Of a stretch of 33,731 nucleotides of DNA, positions 1 to 7,994 are shown piece by piece. The stretch is from Oligoflexia bacterium. GTDB taxonomy: Bacteria > Bdellovibrionota > UBA1018. The translations under genes and the position numbers were made by a program. The notes under the pieces are model-generated. The model made no database searches. It saw nothing but the letters and a program-made list of their open reading frames with translations, and was not told where the DNA came from. Position 1 is the stretch's first letter; each line of letters starts with the position of its first letter. The stretch spans positions 1 through 33,731 of the forward strand of contig CAITVN010000231.1 in NCBI GenBank assembly GCA_903895855.1, given 5' to 3'.

Positions 1-182
1 CCACCCAAACGAACGATTATCCAGTCAAAATAACAGCGGTCACGGTTTGTGTAAAAAATCTCAACCTAACGGTTTATGACGCCGATAGGCGGTCAGAATC
101 GCTTGGTAATAAACCGGCCAATTTGCCTTGGTAATGACAGGAATTATCGAAAAATAGTCGAAAACTTACCTCAAATCGTTAC

Positions 183-827
183 CTAATGCGCTGCGACAGT
201 ATTCAGGGGCGCCGAGACCCTCATTGGGGCCGGTGCGATCAGGTCACTTTTTACACAAGAAGGTTTGGCAACCGCATCTGAATACGAAACCGAGTAGAAG
301 CTACCTTCAGGCCGATTTTCAGGTCTACCGAGGATCGCTGAGGATTCTGGCCAATCTCCACGGTCAAGAACTTGGGTACCGTCGATGAGAGTGATTCGAA
401 AGTAAAATTTCAATAGATCGGAGTTAAAAAAAGTTCCATTTCCGAACGGTGAACCCTCAACGAGGATTTCAGAAAAATAAGCGCTCCAGCGACCTTCGCC
501 AATTGGCGAGGATTGCACGAGGCCCGATTTTTTCCATTTTATCGAAGTATCGAGGTCAGATGAACCTGTGAACGAGTAGAGCACTTCTACCTTTGCAACT
601 TTTGACTCGTGTGTGTCAGGTTGAAACGAAGTGAGTTCAAATTCTCCCTTTACCATTCCAACCTGGCTTTGACAGAAATCAGTGCGATAAATTTTTGATT
701 TAACCAATGGTGGGGGTCCTGCAAAAGCTGTCTGCACAAGCATGACTAGCGTCAGCTGAGACACTAAAGATCGAAGAAACTGAGCCGAATGGCAAGGGGT
801 AAAGTTTCGCAGCGTAAGAAAATTCAT
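183..827 (-). CDS. Secreted protein of unknown function
   Basis: I do not recognise this 214-residue protein. It begins with about 17 polar residues followed by a hydrophobic stretch (about residues 18-36) ending in AFA-GPP, which fits a Sec signal peptide cut near residue 36, so export to the periplasm or beyond is likely. The mature part has two cysteines (in DFCQS and PSCVK) that could form a disulfide, and alternating polar and hydrophobic runs suggesting beta structure. No catalytic motif is visible. It is divergent from the PhoD-like gene, with under 100 bases between likely starts, so the two may share a control region. A later start within the leader is possible. Confidence 0.7.
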   Translation of the reverse strand: MNFLTLRNFTPCHSAQFLRSLVSQLTLVMLVQTAFAGPPPLVKSKIYRTDFCQSQVGMVKGEFELTSFQPDTHESKVAKVEVLYSFTGSSDLDTSIKWKKSGLVQSSPIGEGRWSAYFSEILVEGSPFGNGTFFNSDLLKFYFRITLIDGTQVLDRGDWPESSAILGRPENRPEGSFYSVSYSDAVAKPSCVKSDLIAPAPMRVSAPLNTVAAH

Positions 828-921
828 TAATATTTCAGCCCTAAATAGAAAATGACAAGATTGTGTGCACGCTTACCGCTTTATGGTTGGAAAATCTACT
901 GATGAGCGCTATTTTTTTTCA

Positions 922-2238
922 ATGAAAATGAAAACCAATCATGAACAAAAAATTACATTGATTTTGTTAACCGTGGTGACTTTGTGCGTCATTCTTTTCT
1001 CTAGTCTTGGCTTGGCTGACGAAAGCCTAGTGGCTAAGCCGAAGTATTCGATTCTTCAAGGTCACACAACTCAAACCCAAACACAGGTTTCGATAGTCTT
1101 GCCGAGTTCTGATAGACCTACATACTTATTGACTGATTCAAGTGATGGTTCAATGCATTTGCCTAGTAGAGAAAATCGATTTAGCCACGCAGGCAGTGAC
1201 TTTGTCGTCGATCAGGTTCAGTTCAATGATCTCAGGTTGGGGGCTAATTATCTGCTTCAAGTGAGTACGGGTGAAAGTCGCTCACTTCGAACATTAGACC
1301 TCTCTGAGCGAGTGATTCCAAAAATTGCCGTAATTTCTTGTGCCTCTGATTTCTTTCAAGAGAAACAAAAAATCATGTGGGCTCAAGTTGAAAAAGTTAG
1401 ACCCGATTTGATGTTTTTCATTGGCGATAATGTTTATGCGAGTATTTTGGATCCGGTAAGTCCCGACACTCTCTGGAAAAGATACGTTGAGACACGTAAC
1501 AGTCTTGACATCTATTTTCAACAAAACCTGATTCCTACCCTTGCTGTTTGGGATGACCATGATTTTGGTCAAAATGATGGAAACAGTTCTTATCCCTACA
1601 AGGCTGAAGCAAAAGAGGTGTTTGAGTCATTTTTTGCCCAACAAGCCGATGGCGAAACTCTCACTCAAGGGCCGGGGGTTGCCTCGGTCTTTCGTGGTTA
1701 CGGGTTTCAATTTTTCTTTATGGATGATCGCACGTTTCGATCTGCACCAAAAACAAATCCCGATTCTTTTTGGGGTGATGAACAAGAAGCTTGGTTGAGC
1801 CACGAGCTCGACGCGTTTTCATTGCCCACGTTTGTGATTGATGGCAGTCAGTTTTTTGGGGCACCCAACGCCAAATCTGAATCATTTTACAAAGATTACA
1901 AAAAAAGTTTCGAAAGATTCGTGGTCACTATGAAAAAATTTGATCGGCCGTTTGCCCTGATTTCAGGAGATGTTCACTACAGCGATATTTCAAAAATTCC
2001 GAGTCAAATTTTTGGGTTCGAAACGATTGAAATCACCTCAAGCTCGATTCATTCGATTAGAAATCCATTTGGTGGATTGCCAAAGAATCCGAATCGGCTC
2101 GATGGAATTTTCGACGATAATTTCGTTGTCTTTGAACCCTCAGTTAGCTCTCAAGCGGGGTTTGTGCTGAAGTACACGGGGTATGTGGGTAACGAGACTC
2201 CGATATTTTCTCGTACAGTTAGTGTTGAGCGCCAATAG
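922..2238 (+). CDS. PhoD-like secreted phosphatase/phosphodiesterase
   Basis: Metallophosphatase of the PhoD-like family, which hydrolyses phosphate mono- or diesters outside the cytoplasm using bound metal. Counted from the earlier GTG at 865, the metal-site motifs appear in family order: SCASD (158-162), GDNVYA (187-192), WDDHDFG (229-235), MDDR (286-289) and SGDVHYSD (367-374). I chose the ATG at 922 because it gives a clean signal peptide (MKMK, charged residues, a long hydrophobic core, then LGLADE). Starts at 865 or 883 would put about 20 unrelated residues ahead of it. There is no strong Shine-Dalgarno site for any of the three. The preceding 40-150 region is probably the N-terminal beta domain of the family. 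It ends 10 bases from the convergent cheB. The true substrate cannot be read from sequence. Confidence 0.85.
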   Translation: MKMKTNHEQKITLILLTVVTLCVILFSSLGLADESLVAKPKYSILQGHTTQTQTQVSIVLPSSDRPTYLLTDSSDGSMHLPSRENRFSHAGSDFVVDQVQFNDLRLGANYLLQVSTGESRSLRTLDLSERVIPKIAVISCASDFFQEKQKIMWAQVEKVRPDLMFFIGDNVYASILDPVSPDTLWKRYVETRNSLDIYFQQNLIPTLAVWDDHDFGQNDGNSSYPYKAEAKEVFESFFAQQADGETLTQGPGVASVFRGYGFQFFFMDDRTFRSAPKTNPDSFWGDEQEAWLSHELDAFSLPTFVIDGSQFFGAPNAKSESFYKDYKKSFERFVVTMKKFDRPFALISGDVHYSDISKIPSQIFGFETIEITSSSIHSIRNPFGGLPKNPNRLDGIFDDNFVVFEPSVSSQAGFVLKYTGYVGNETPIFSRTVSVERQ

Positions 2239-2248
2239 GCAGACCCGT

Positions 2249-3766
2249 CTAAGCCGCCTTTTTTTCGCGACAGCGTTCGAGAATTGCGCCCGCCATTTTC
2301 TCTAATGGGACCATTTTTTCGGCAGCGCCGATTTTGAAGGCAGCCTGTGGCATGCCGTAAACAACGCATGACGATTCGTGTTCGGCTAATGTTTTTGCTC
2401 CCTTGTTTCGCAATTCAAGCATCCCTGTGGCTCCGTCGCTTCCCATTCCTGTGAGTATTGAGGCGATCGTATTTGCGCCTAAGCCTTCGGCCGCAATCGA
2501 CGAAAATAAGTAGTCAACCGAGGGTTTGTGTCGACCAACTGGTGGATCATCGGTAATTTGAATCTTTAGGCCTCTGCCCGATTTCTTGATCCTCATTTGC
2601 TTCCCGCCGGGCGCTATCAGCACTCGGTTTGGCAGTACCTCGTCTCCATCTTCGGCCTCTTTGACTTCAAATGGGCAGAGAGTATTCAAGCGATCGGCGA
2701 AAGCTTTTGAAAAGACAGGCGGTATGTGCTGAACGATCACTACTGGCGGAATGTCTGCTGGAAAGTGAGTGAGTACTTCTTTGAGAGCCTCGGTACCGCC
2801 AGTTGAAGAACCGATCGCGATCAACGACTGTGCACTGAGGCCAGAGGCTTTTAACGATGAATTGACTTCATCAGGTGAAGCGACTTTCTTTGGGCCTGCT
2901 TGATTCGGGACGACCCGCATTTGCGTTCTTTTGAGCTCAAGGCCTTTGATTCTCGATGCTGTTTTAATTTTTTCTAAAATCATTTCTCTGGCTTCAGGAA
3001 TTTCATTGTGCTTGGGCTTTTGAATGTAGTCGACAGCACCCAGCTCGAGGGCGGTCAATACCTTGTTGCCATCTTCGAGTCCTAGCGAGCTAATCATGAT
3101 GGTTGGAATGTGATATTTTGGAAAAATCTTTGACAGCAGCGTAACGCCGTCCATCTCGGGCATTTCGATGTCAAGCGTGATCAGATTTGGTTTGAGCCTT
3201 TGAATGGCTTCGTCTACTTTTGAGGGAAGTTCAATAGCCCCAACCACTTCGATTTCAGGATCAGATTGAAAGAGTTTTGTGAGCAGTAATCGAATGCTGT
3301 TCGAGTCGTCGACGATCAAAACTCGGGTCTTTTCAAAGGTAATATCGGCTTTTAGTGCCCGATAGTTGTCGTCGTCTTTGCTTAATCGAATTCTTCTCTC
3401 GCTTGGATAGTAGTAGAGTTCGTATTCGCCTTCGCGAACAACCACTTTTTCGACCTTAAACCCGTGGCTTAGAAAAAATTCCTTGGCTTTGTTGGTCAGT
3501 TTCTCGGGTCCGATCAATTTGAGTGTACTTGACTTGGCTGTGAAGTGACCTTCAGAAAGCCGAGTGACGGATTGTTTGAGCGAGGCCTCGTTAAACATGG
3601 TTTCAGTAATAAATAGGCCGGCGCCAGGCTGGGTATCTGAACTCTGAACTGCAATGAAGAGTGACGGGTTTAGCCTGAGGTAATATTCGGGTGACCGCTG
3701 AAGCGTGAGCAGGGTGAGGGGTCCAACGTGATTGGCGCCTAAATTTGAAACTGGTTTGGTGCTCAT
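2249..3766 (-). CDS. cheB: CheD-like(degenerate)-REC-CheB methylesterase fusion
   Basis: Protein-glutamate methylesterase that removes methyl groups from chemoreceptors during adaptation. The receiver domain spans about 147-265, with DD at 153-154, phospho-acceptor D199 (LDIEMPEMDG) and K250. The catalytic domain spans about 314-500, with S321 (IGSSTGG), H347 (VQHIPP) and D444 (TGMGSDG), so the triad is intact. At 505 residues it is about 150 longer than ordinary CheB. The extra N-terminal part (about 20-130) looks like CheD: the stretch IGPEKLTNKAKEFFLSHGF and the following YYYPSERRIRLSK match the end of CheD, while the GSC and HxMLP active-site segments read PSL and ITETM. It is therefore probably an inactive CheD domain. 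The start overlaps the end of the upstream cheR fusion by four bases (ATGA), implying coupled translation. It is the last gene of the operon. Confidence 0.93.
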   Translation of the reverse strand: MSTKPVSNLGANHVGPLTLLTLQRSPEYYLRLNPSLFIAVQSSDTQPGAGLFITETMFNEASLKQSVTRLSEGHFTAKSSTLKLIGPEKLTNKAKEFFLSHGFKVEKVVVREGEYELYYYPSERRIRLSKDDDNYRALKADITFEKTRVLIVDDSNSIRLLLTKLFQSDPEIEVVGAIELPSKVDEAIQRLKPNLITLDIEMPEMDGVTLLSKIFPKYHIPTIMISSLGLEDGNKVLTALELGAVDYIQKPKHNEIPEAREMILEKIKTASRIKGLELKRTQMRVVPNQAGPKKVASPDEVNSSLKASGLSAQSLIAIGSSTGGTEALKEVLTHFPADIPPVVIVQHIPPVFSKAFADRLNTLCPFEVKEAEDGDEVLPNRVLIAPGGKQMRIKKSGRGLKIQITDDPPVGRHKPSVDYLFSSIAAEGLGANTIASILTGMGSDGATGMLELRNKGAKTLAEHESSCVVYGMPQAAFKIGAAEKMVPLEKMAGAILERCREKKAA

Positions 3767-5679
3767 GCCGCTTTTTCCTTTTTATGATTACTTTTTGTGA
3801 AGAAGTATTGGTCTGACATGTACGGGTAGCTAGTGAACGGAACCTGATCGGTCATTCCATGAATGGGGGGGGTATCTAGGCCAAAATCTTCAACCAAAAT
3901 CTGCGACCCTGAGGGTACTGTTTTGAGTTTACCTGCTGCCAGCGCGCTGATTTCAGCCATAACAAAAACTGAGAGGGTCCGGCCGCTCGTGATTGAAAAG
4001 ATGGACTGAAAAAACTGCGAGAAACTACCCCCAAGTTTTAAGCCAAACTTGACCGACGTGCACTGGGTGGTAGAAATCATTTCGGTTAGGCCCAAATCAG
4101 AATTGGCTTTTTTGATGTCTTCGGGCTTGCCTTCCCAAAATACGATAAGTGACGGTGATTTGTCGCGCGCAGTGACTTCTCGTAATATGGGCTTTATTTT
4201 GAGTGATTGCGATGTTGGCGCGACTATGATTCTGAGGTGGTGTTCAGGATCTTGAATCTGCAGTTTTTGTTGAAATGATTTATCAAGACTCGAGACAGTC
4301 TTTAAACCGGAGCTAGTTTTGGTCGAACTTCGAAGTTGGTAGGCCTGCTTTAACTTGGCTCTTAGCTCTTCGCCCGATTTTTCAAAATTGTGAAGAGTCG
4401 GTTTTTCAACAAAGTCAGAAGCGCCTAATTCAAGCGCTTGAATGGCGAGATTGCCTTCATCGCGATTTGCCGATGACACCATCACGACCGCTGGGTGATT
4501 TGCGCCGAACGATTGTCTTAAGTACTCGATGCCGTCTTGCTCAGGCATGTGAATGTCTAACGTCATCACATCAGGTTTAATGGTTTTGAGAAGTTCTTTA
4601 GCTTCGAGACCGTGCCGTGCAGTAGCGATGACTTCAAAGCCAGTTTGAGGGGTCAAGGCTCTCTTGAGTAAGGTCAGAATACTGATCGAATCGTCGACGC
4701 AAAGTACCTTTAGGATTGCAGGGGCGACGCTTAAAGTGGGGGCTGGTTCTTTGATTGGGGCAACATTGGGTGTGGTTGGTCGCGTCTGTGGTCCTGGGGC
4801 CGACTGAGGCTGCGCCCGTTTTTCTGATATTTTTTGGTAAACACTCGGAGAAGGACTCGATAGCTTGAGGTCTGCACGGGGTAGGGTTTCAGACAGGCCT
4901 ACAAAGAGTAACCCAATAGAACTCAGTGATTCGGTTAGGTGTTGTGAGATTATTTTGATTTGCTCAGGAGTGAAATAGATGAATACATTTCGGCAGAAAA
5001 TGAGATCAAACGGTGCTCCGGTTTCTGAGACTTTAAATGTCTGCAGGTTCAGGGTCTTAAATTCACAGTGATTCTTAAGGCTGTCTTTAACTTTGACAAA
5101 GTTGGCGATTTCGCTGGTGCCTTTTGACCAGTGATTGGCCAGAAAATTTAAAGGAACGGTTTTGATTTCGTCGCGCAGATACACGCCGTTGGCCGATACT
5201 TTGACTGAGTCAGTATCGACGTCGGTGCCCAATATTTTGTAAGTGGCTTTTGTGCCAAGCCTTTTGAAATGGTGGTCAAAAAACATGGCCAGCGAATAAA
5301 CCTCTTGGCCGCGACTGCATGCTGCTGACCAAACCTTGAGAACCGGATTGGGTCTTTTCTCAATTTCTTTGAGTAACTCGGGTAGAACCTGAGCTATGTA
5401 TTCAAAATGTAAGAACTCACGAAAGAAGAAAGTGTGATGGGTCGTTAAAATTGAAATGAGATTTTGGGTCTCTGTTTCTGCATTGGCCGAAAAGTAAGAG
5501 AAGTACTCATCAAATGTTTTCAAAGACAGGTCGATCATTCGTTTGCGCAAACGAGTTTCAACCATGATTCTTTGTTTCGGGCCCAGTTGAACCCCGGTGA
5601 TATCTGACGCGTATTGCGCGAGGGCTTCAACTGGGTCTGAATTCTTTGATGCGAGTAGCTTCTGAATTTGGTTGTTCAT
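3763..5679 (-). CDS. cheR: CheR methyltransferase-REC fusion with decayed CheB-like C-terminus
   Basis: S-adenosylmethionine-dependent methyltransferase that methylates glutamates of chemoreceptors. The CheR part spans about 1-285: an N-terminal helical domain, HTFFFRE (82-88), the SAM-binding motif SAACSRGQEVYSLAM (118-132), GTDVDTDS (151-158) and FDLIFCRNVFIYF (224-236). A Pro-rich linker (about 289-320) leads to a receiver domain (323-445) with DD 329-330, acceptor D375 and K426. The final part (about 480-620) aligns by eye with a CheB catalytic domain, for example FFQSIF then TLSVFVMAEISALAAGKL against LFSSIA then TIASILTGMGSDGATGML. The Ser, His and Asp of the triad are absent. At 638 residues it is more than twice a normal CheR. 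Its start lies 11 bases after cheW and its end overlaps cheB by four bases. Confidence 0.92.
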   Translation of the reverse strand: MNNQIQKLLASKNSDPVEALAQYASDITGVQLGPKQRIMVETRLRKRMIDLSLKTFDEYFSYFSANAETETQNLISILTTHHTFFFREFLHFEYIAQVLPELLKEIEKRPNPVLKVWSAACSRGQEVYSLAMFFDHHFKRLGTKATYKILGTDVDTDSVKVSANGVYLRDEIKTVPLNFLANHWSKGTSEIANFVKVKDSLKNHCEFKTLNLQTFKVSETGAPFDLIFCRNVFIYFTPEQIKIISQHLTESLSSIGLLFVGLSETLPRADLKLSSPSPSVYQKISEKRAQPQSAPGPQTRPTTPNVAPIKEPAPTLSVAPAILKVLCVDDSISILTLLKRALTPQTGFEVIATARHGLEAKELLKTIKPDVMTLDIHMPEQDGIEYLRQSFGANHPAVVMVSSANRDEGNLAIQALELGASDFVEKPTLHNFEKSGEELRAKLKQAYQLRSSTKTSSGLKTVSSLDKSFQQKLQIQDPEHHLRIIVAPTSQSLKIKPILREVTARDKSPSLIVFWEGKPEDIKKANSDLGLTEMISTTQCTSVKFGLKLGGSFSQFFQSIFSITSGRTLSVFVMAEISALAAGKLKTVPSGSQILVEDFGLDTPPIHGMTDQVPFTSYPYMSDQYFFTKSNHKKEKAA

Positions 5680-5690
5680 TTGTTTCCAAT

Positions 5691-6161
5691 TTAAGCGGCT
5701 TTGGCTGTCTGTTCGTTGAGTGCTTGATAGTCTTCAACATTGAGAACTTTCGCTATATTAAGAAAGATAACCAAACCGGCCTCTTTTTGAAAGACACCTG
5801 TGATGAAATCCATCTTAATTTGGCTGTTAACGACCGGTGTCTCTGCGACTTCGTTTGGTTTCGGATTGATGACTGAGTTGATTGAATCGACAACCACCCC
5901 AATACAGACCGGATGAAACTCGCAGATGATCACAGAAGTTTCGGCATTGACACTGGGTTTGATTCCAAATTTCTGGCGCATGTCCATGATTGAAATCACT
6001 TGGCCGCGCAGGTTCATGATGCCTAAGAAGTGAGCGGGGGTGTTCGGCACAGGAGTCACCTCGGGCATGGCGATGACTTCTCTGACGGTGAGTAAAGGAA
6101 TGGCATATTCTTCGACCCCTAAATTGAAGCAAAGAAATCGATTATTATCAATGGTACTCAT
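5691..6161 (-). CDS. cheW: CheW coupling protein
   Basis: Adaptor that links chemoreceptors to the CheA kinase in the membrane signalling array. The 156-residue protein is a single CheW domain: LCFNLGVEEYAIPLLTVREV near the start, then the hallmark GIMNLRGQVISIMDMRQKFG, and VIICEF and GVVVDSINSV strands in the second barrel. I chose the ATG at 6161 rather than an upstream in-frame ATG at 6239. The former is preceded by AAGGAG seven bases away and forms an ATGA overlap with the cheA stop. The latter would add 26 basic residues translated from inside cheA. Translation is therefore probably coupled to cheA. Nothing in the domain looks degenerate. Confidence 0.95.
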   Translation of the reverse strand: MSTIDNNRFLCFNLGVEEYAIPLLTVREVIAMPEVTPVPNTPAHFLGIMNLRGQVISIMDMRQKFGIKPSVNAETSVIICEFHPVCIGVVVDSINSVINPKPNEVAETPVVNSQIKMDFITGVFQKEAGLVIFLNIAKVLNVEDYQALNEQTAKAA

Positions 6162-7990
6162 GCAGCGCTCCTTTGAGGTGGTTTTTGACTGACATTTTTG
6201 CGACTTGGTTGTGCTGAAACTCCGATGCGATTGACGCATTCAGAGAGTTCGACAATTAGGGCCGGTTTACCGTCACCTAAGATAGCCGAACCAATGAATT
6301 CTTTTAACTGACTCAATTCTTGGCCCAGTTTCTTGATGACAATTTGTTGTTGCCCGATAATGTCGTCGACCAGAATCGCAAAGGGTTTGGCTGTTGTGCG
6401 AATGACGATTGCCGTCATTTCCCAAGGGGGTTTTGGTTTTGGTTTTTTTGAGACGAGCGTACTCATGCGAAATAGAGGCAGGGTTTCGCCGCGAAGTAAC
6501 AGAACTTCGCCGAGGCCGGCCGATTCGTGAATGTCTTTCTTAGTGGGAATGACTGATTCATGTACATGAGACAGCGGTAACACAAATCGCTGATTTTCGG
6601 CGCTGACCACCATGCCGTCGATGATTGCCAGAGTGAGGGGTAAAATGATGCGAAGACGAGTGCCTTTACCAAGCTCAGATTCTAGCTCAATTTGTCCTTG
6701 CAAACCTTCAATATTGGTTTTGACAACATCCATGCCGACGCCGCGCCCAGACACTTCTGTGACCACAGCTTTAGTTGAAAAACCTGGATGAAAAATCAGG
6801 TGAAGTGCGGCCTCTCTTGAAAGCTTGGTTCCTTTGGCGAGTATGCCTTTTTCGATCGCTTTTTGAGTGAGCACGTCAGGATCAATGCCGGCACCGTCAT
6901 CTGAGATTTCTAAAATTAGTTTTCCACCTTGGTGACCGGCTTTCAAGTGAACGGTACCCATTTCAGGCTTACCTGCTGCCAAGCGTTTTTCGGGTGTTTC
7001 AATGCCGTGGTCGACTGAGTTTCGAACCATGTGGACCAAGGGGTCACCCAAATGTTCTAAAACTGTTTTGTCAACTTCAGTGTCGTCGCCATGCAGCTCT
7101 AAGGTGACTTTCTTGTTGAGAACTTGTGCGGTGTCTCTGACGATTCGTTGCATTTTTTGAAAGGTGGGTTTGATAGGCACCATTCTTAGTCCCATTGAAA
7201 TGTCTTGAACCTCTTTGGTGACCTTTCCGAGTTGATGAACTGTTTTCTTTAGAAGTGCTGATGCGCTGGACTGGGCCTGCTCAGTGAGCACGCTTTGTAA
7301 AATCACCATTTCACCGACAAAGTTGAGTAAGGTCTCGAGTCTTGATAGATTGACTCGAATGGACTCTTCCGGATTTGGGCCTCTTTTTTGCCCAGACGGT
7401 GGAGAATTGGTTTGTTGAAGGTGTTTGCCCGTTTCTTCGGCCATTTGTTCGGCAGTGGCCGGTTCTGGTGCCACATTCGTTTCTGGAGTCAAGTCTTGGC
7501 TAGCGTTTTCGAATTGAGACGGGTCTGGTGTTGTCGCAAACGCTGCATTTTCGGCATCGAAGGCGTCGAGCTTTGCTTCGCTTTCGGTATCGACGACTTG
7601 GATTATTCCGCTCATGGCTTGGTGAATTTCAGATATCAGTTCTTCACTTTGAAATTGTGCGCCGTAATCAGTCTTCAGGGCGTCGAACATTTGTGTGATG
7701 TGGTCGTTGCATTTGAGAAGTAGCGTGACAATGGGGGGGCTAACGGCGAGTTCTTTGTTTTTCACTTTCAAGAGTAAAGACTCGAATTCGTGAGCGAACG
7801 CGCCAACTGAGTCGAAGCCTACGGCCTTAGAGCTGCCTTTGAGGTTGTGGGCAAGTCTAAAAATTTTCTCGATGATTCCGGGGTCGTCAGGCATCGATTC
7901 GAGGTTAAGAAAGCACTGCTCTGATTCTTCGAGAAGTTGTGTCGCTTCTTCTATGAAAGCCGCTGCTAATTCAAGGTCCATTTCGCTCAT
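6158..7990 (-). CDS. cheA: CheA chemotaxis histidine kinase
   Basis: Cytoplasmic sensor kinase that autophosphorylates under receptor control and passes phosphate to receiver domains. Order of domains in 610 residues: Hpt with phospho-acceptor H48 (RLAHNLKGSSKAVGF); an acidic, Pro/Glu-rich linker (about 130-210); dimerisation helices (about 210-275); an ATPase domain with N box HMVRNSVDHGIE (320-331), DDGAGID (364-370), GFSTK (403-407) and GRGVGMDVV (415-423); and a CheW-like P5 domain (about 455-590). No P2 domain (CheY/CheB docking) is visible in the linker, so phosphotransfer may rely on direct Hpt-receiver contact. It starts four bases after the MCP stop. Only receiver-bearing CheR and CheB are encoded here, so any CheY must come from elsewhere. 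Confidence 0.96.
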   Translation of the reverse strand: MSEMDLELAAAFIEEATQLLEESEQCFLNLESMPDDPGIIEKIFRLAHNLKGSSKAVGFDSVGAFAHEFESLLLKVKNKELAVSPPIVTLLLKCNDHITQMFDALKTDYGAQFQSEELISEIHQAMSGIIQVVDTESEAKLDAFDAENAAFATTPDPSQFENASQDLTPETNVAPEPATAEQMAEETGKHLQQTNSPPSGQKRGPNPEESIRVNLSRLETLLNFVGEMVILQSVLTEQAQSSASALLKKTVHQLGKVTKEVQDISMGLRMVPIKPTFQKMQRIVRDTAQVLNKKVTLELHGDDTEVDKTVLEHLGDPLVHMVRNSVDHGIETPEKRLAAGKPEMGTVHLKAGHQGGKLILEISDDGAGIDPDVLTQKAIEKGILAKGTKLSREAALHLIFHPGFSTKAVVTEVSGRGVGMDVVKTNIEGLQGQIELESELGKGTRLRIILPLTLAIIDGMVVSAENQRFVLPLSHVHESVIPTKKDIHESAGLGEVLLLRGETLPLFRMSTLVSKKPKPKPPWEMTAIVIRTTAKPFAILVDDIIGQQQIVIKKLGQELSQLKEFIGSAILGDGKPALIVELSECVNRIGVSAQPSRKNVSQKPPQRSAA

Positions 7991-7994
7991 AAGT

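Noticed and set aside
81..88. GCCGATAG on the plus strand, one base from the sigma-28 -10 octamer
   Set aside because: The bases at the -35 distance (CAACCTAA) do not fit, and no gene follows on that strand within a reasonable distance.
2151..2369. Small minus-strand ORF overlapping the ends of the phosphatase and cheB
   Set aside because: Its frame is a shadow of the cheB C-terminus, with no ribosome site and Arg/Gly-rich composition typical of a wrong frame.
7388..7723. 111-residue plus-strand ORF inside cheA
   Set aside because: It is antisense to the CheA linker, and its aromatic- and Arg-rich sequence is typical of an off-frame reading.
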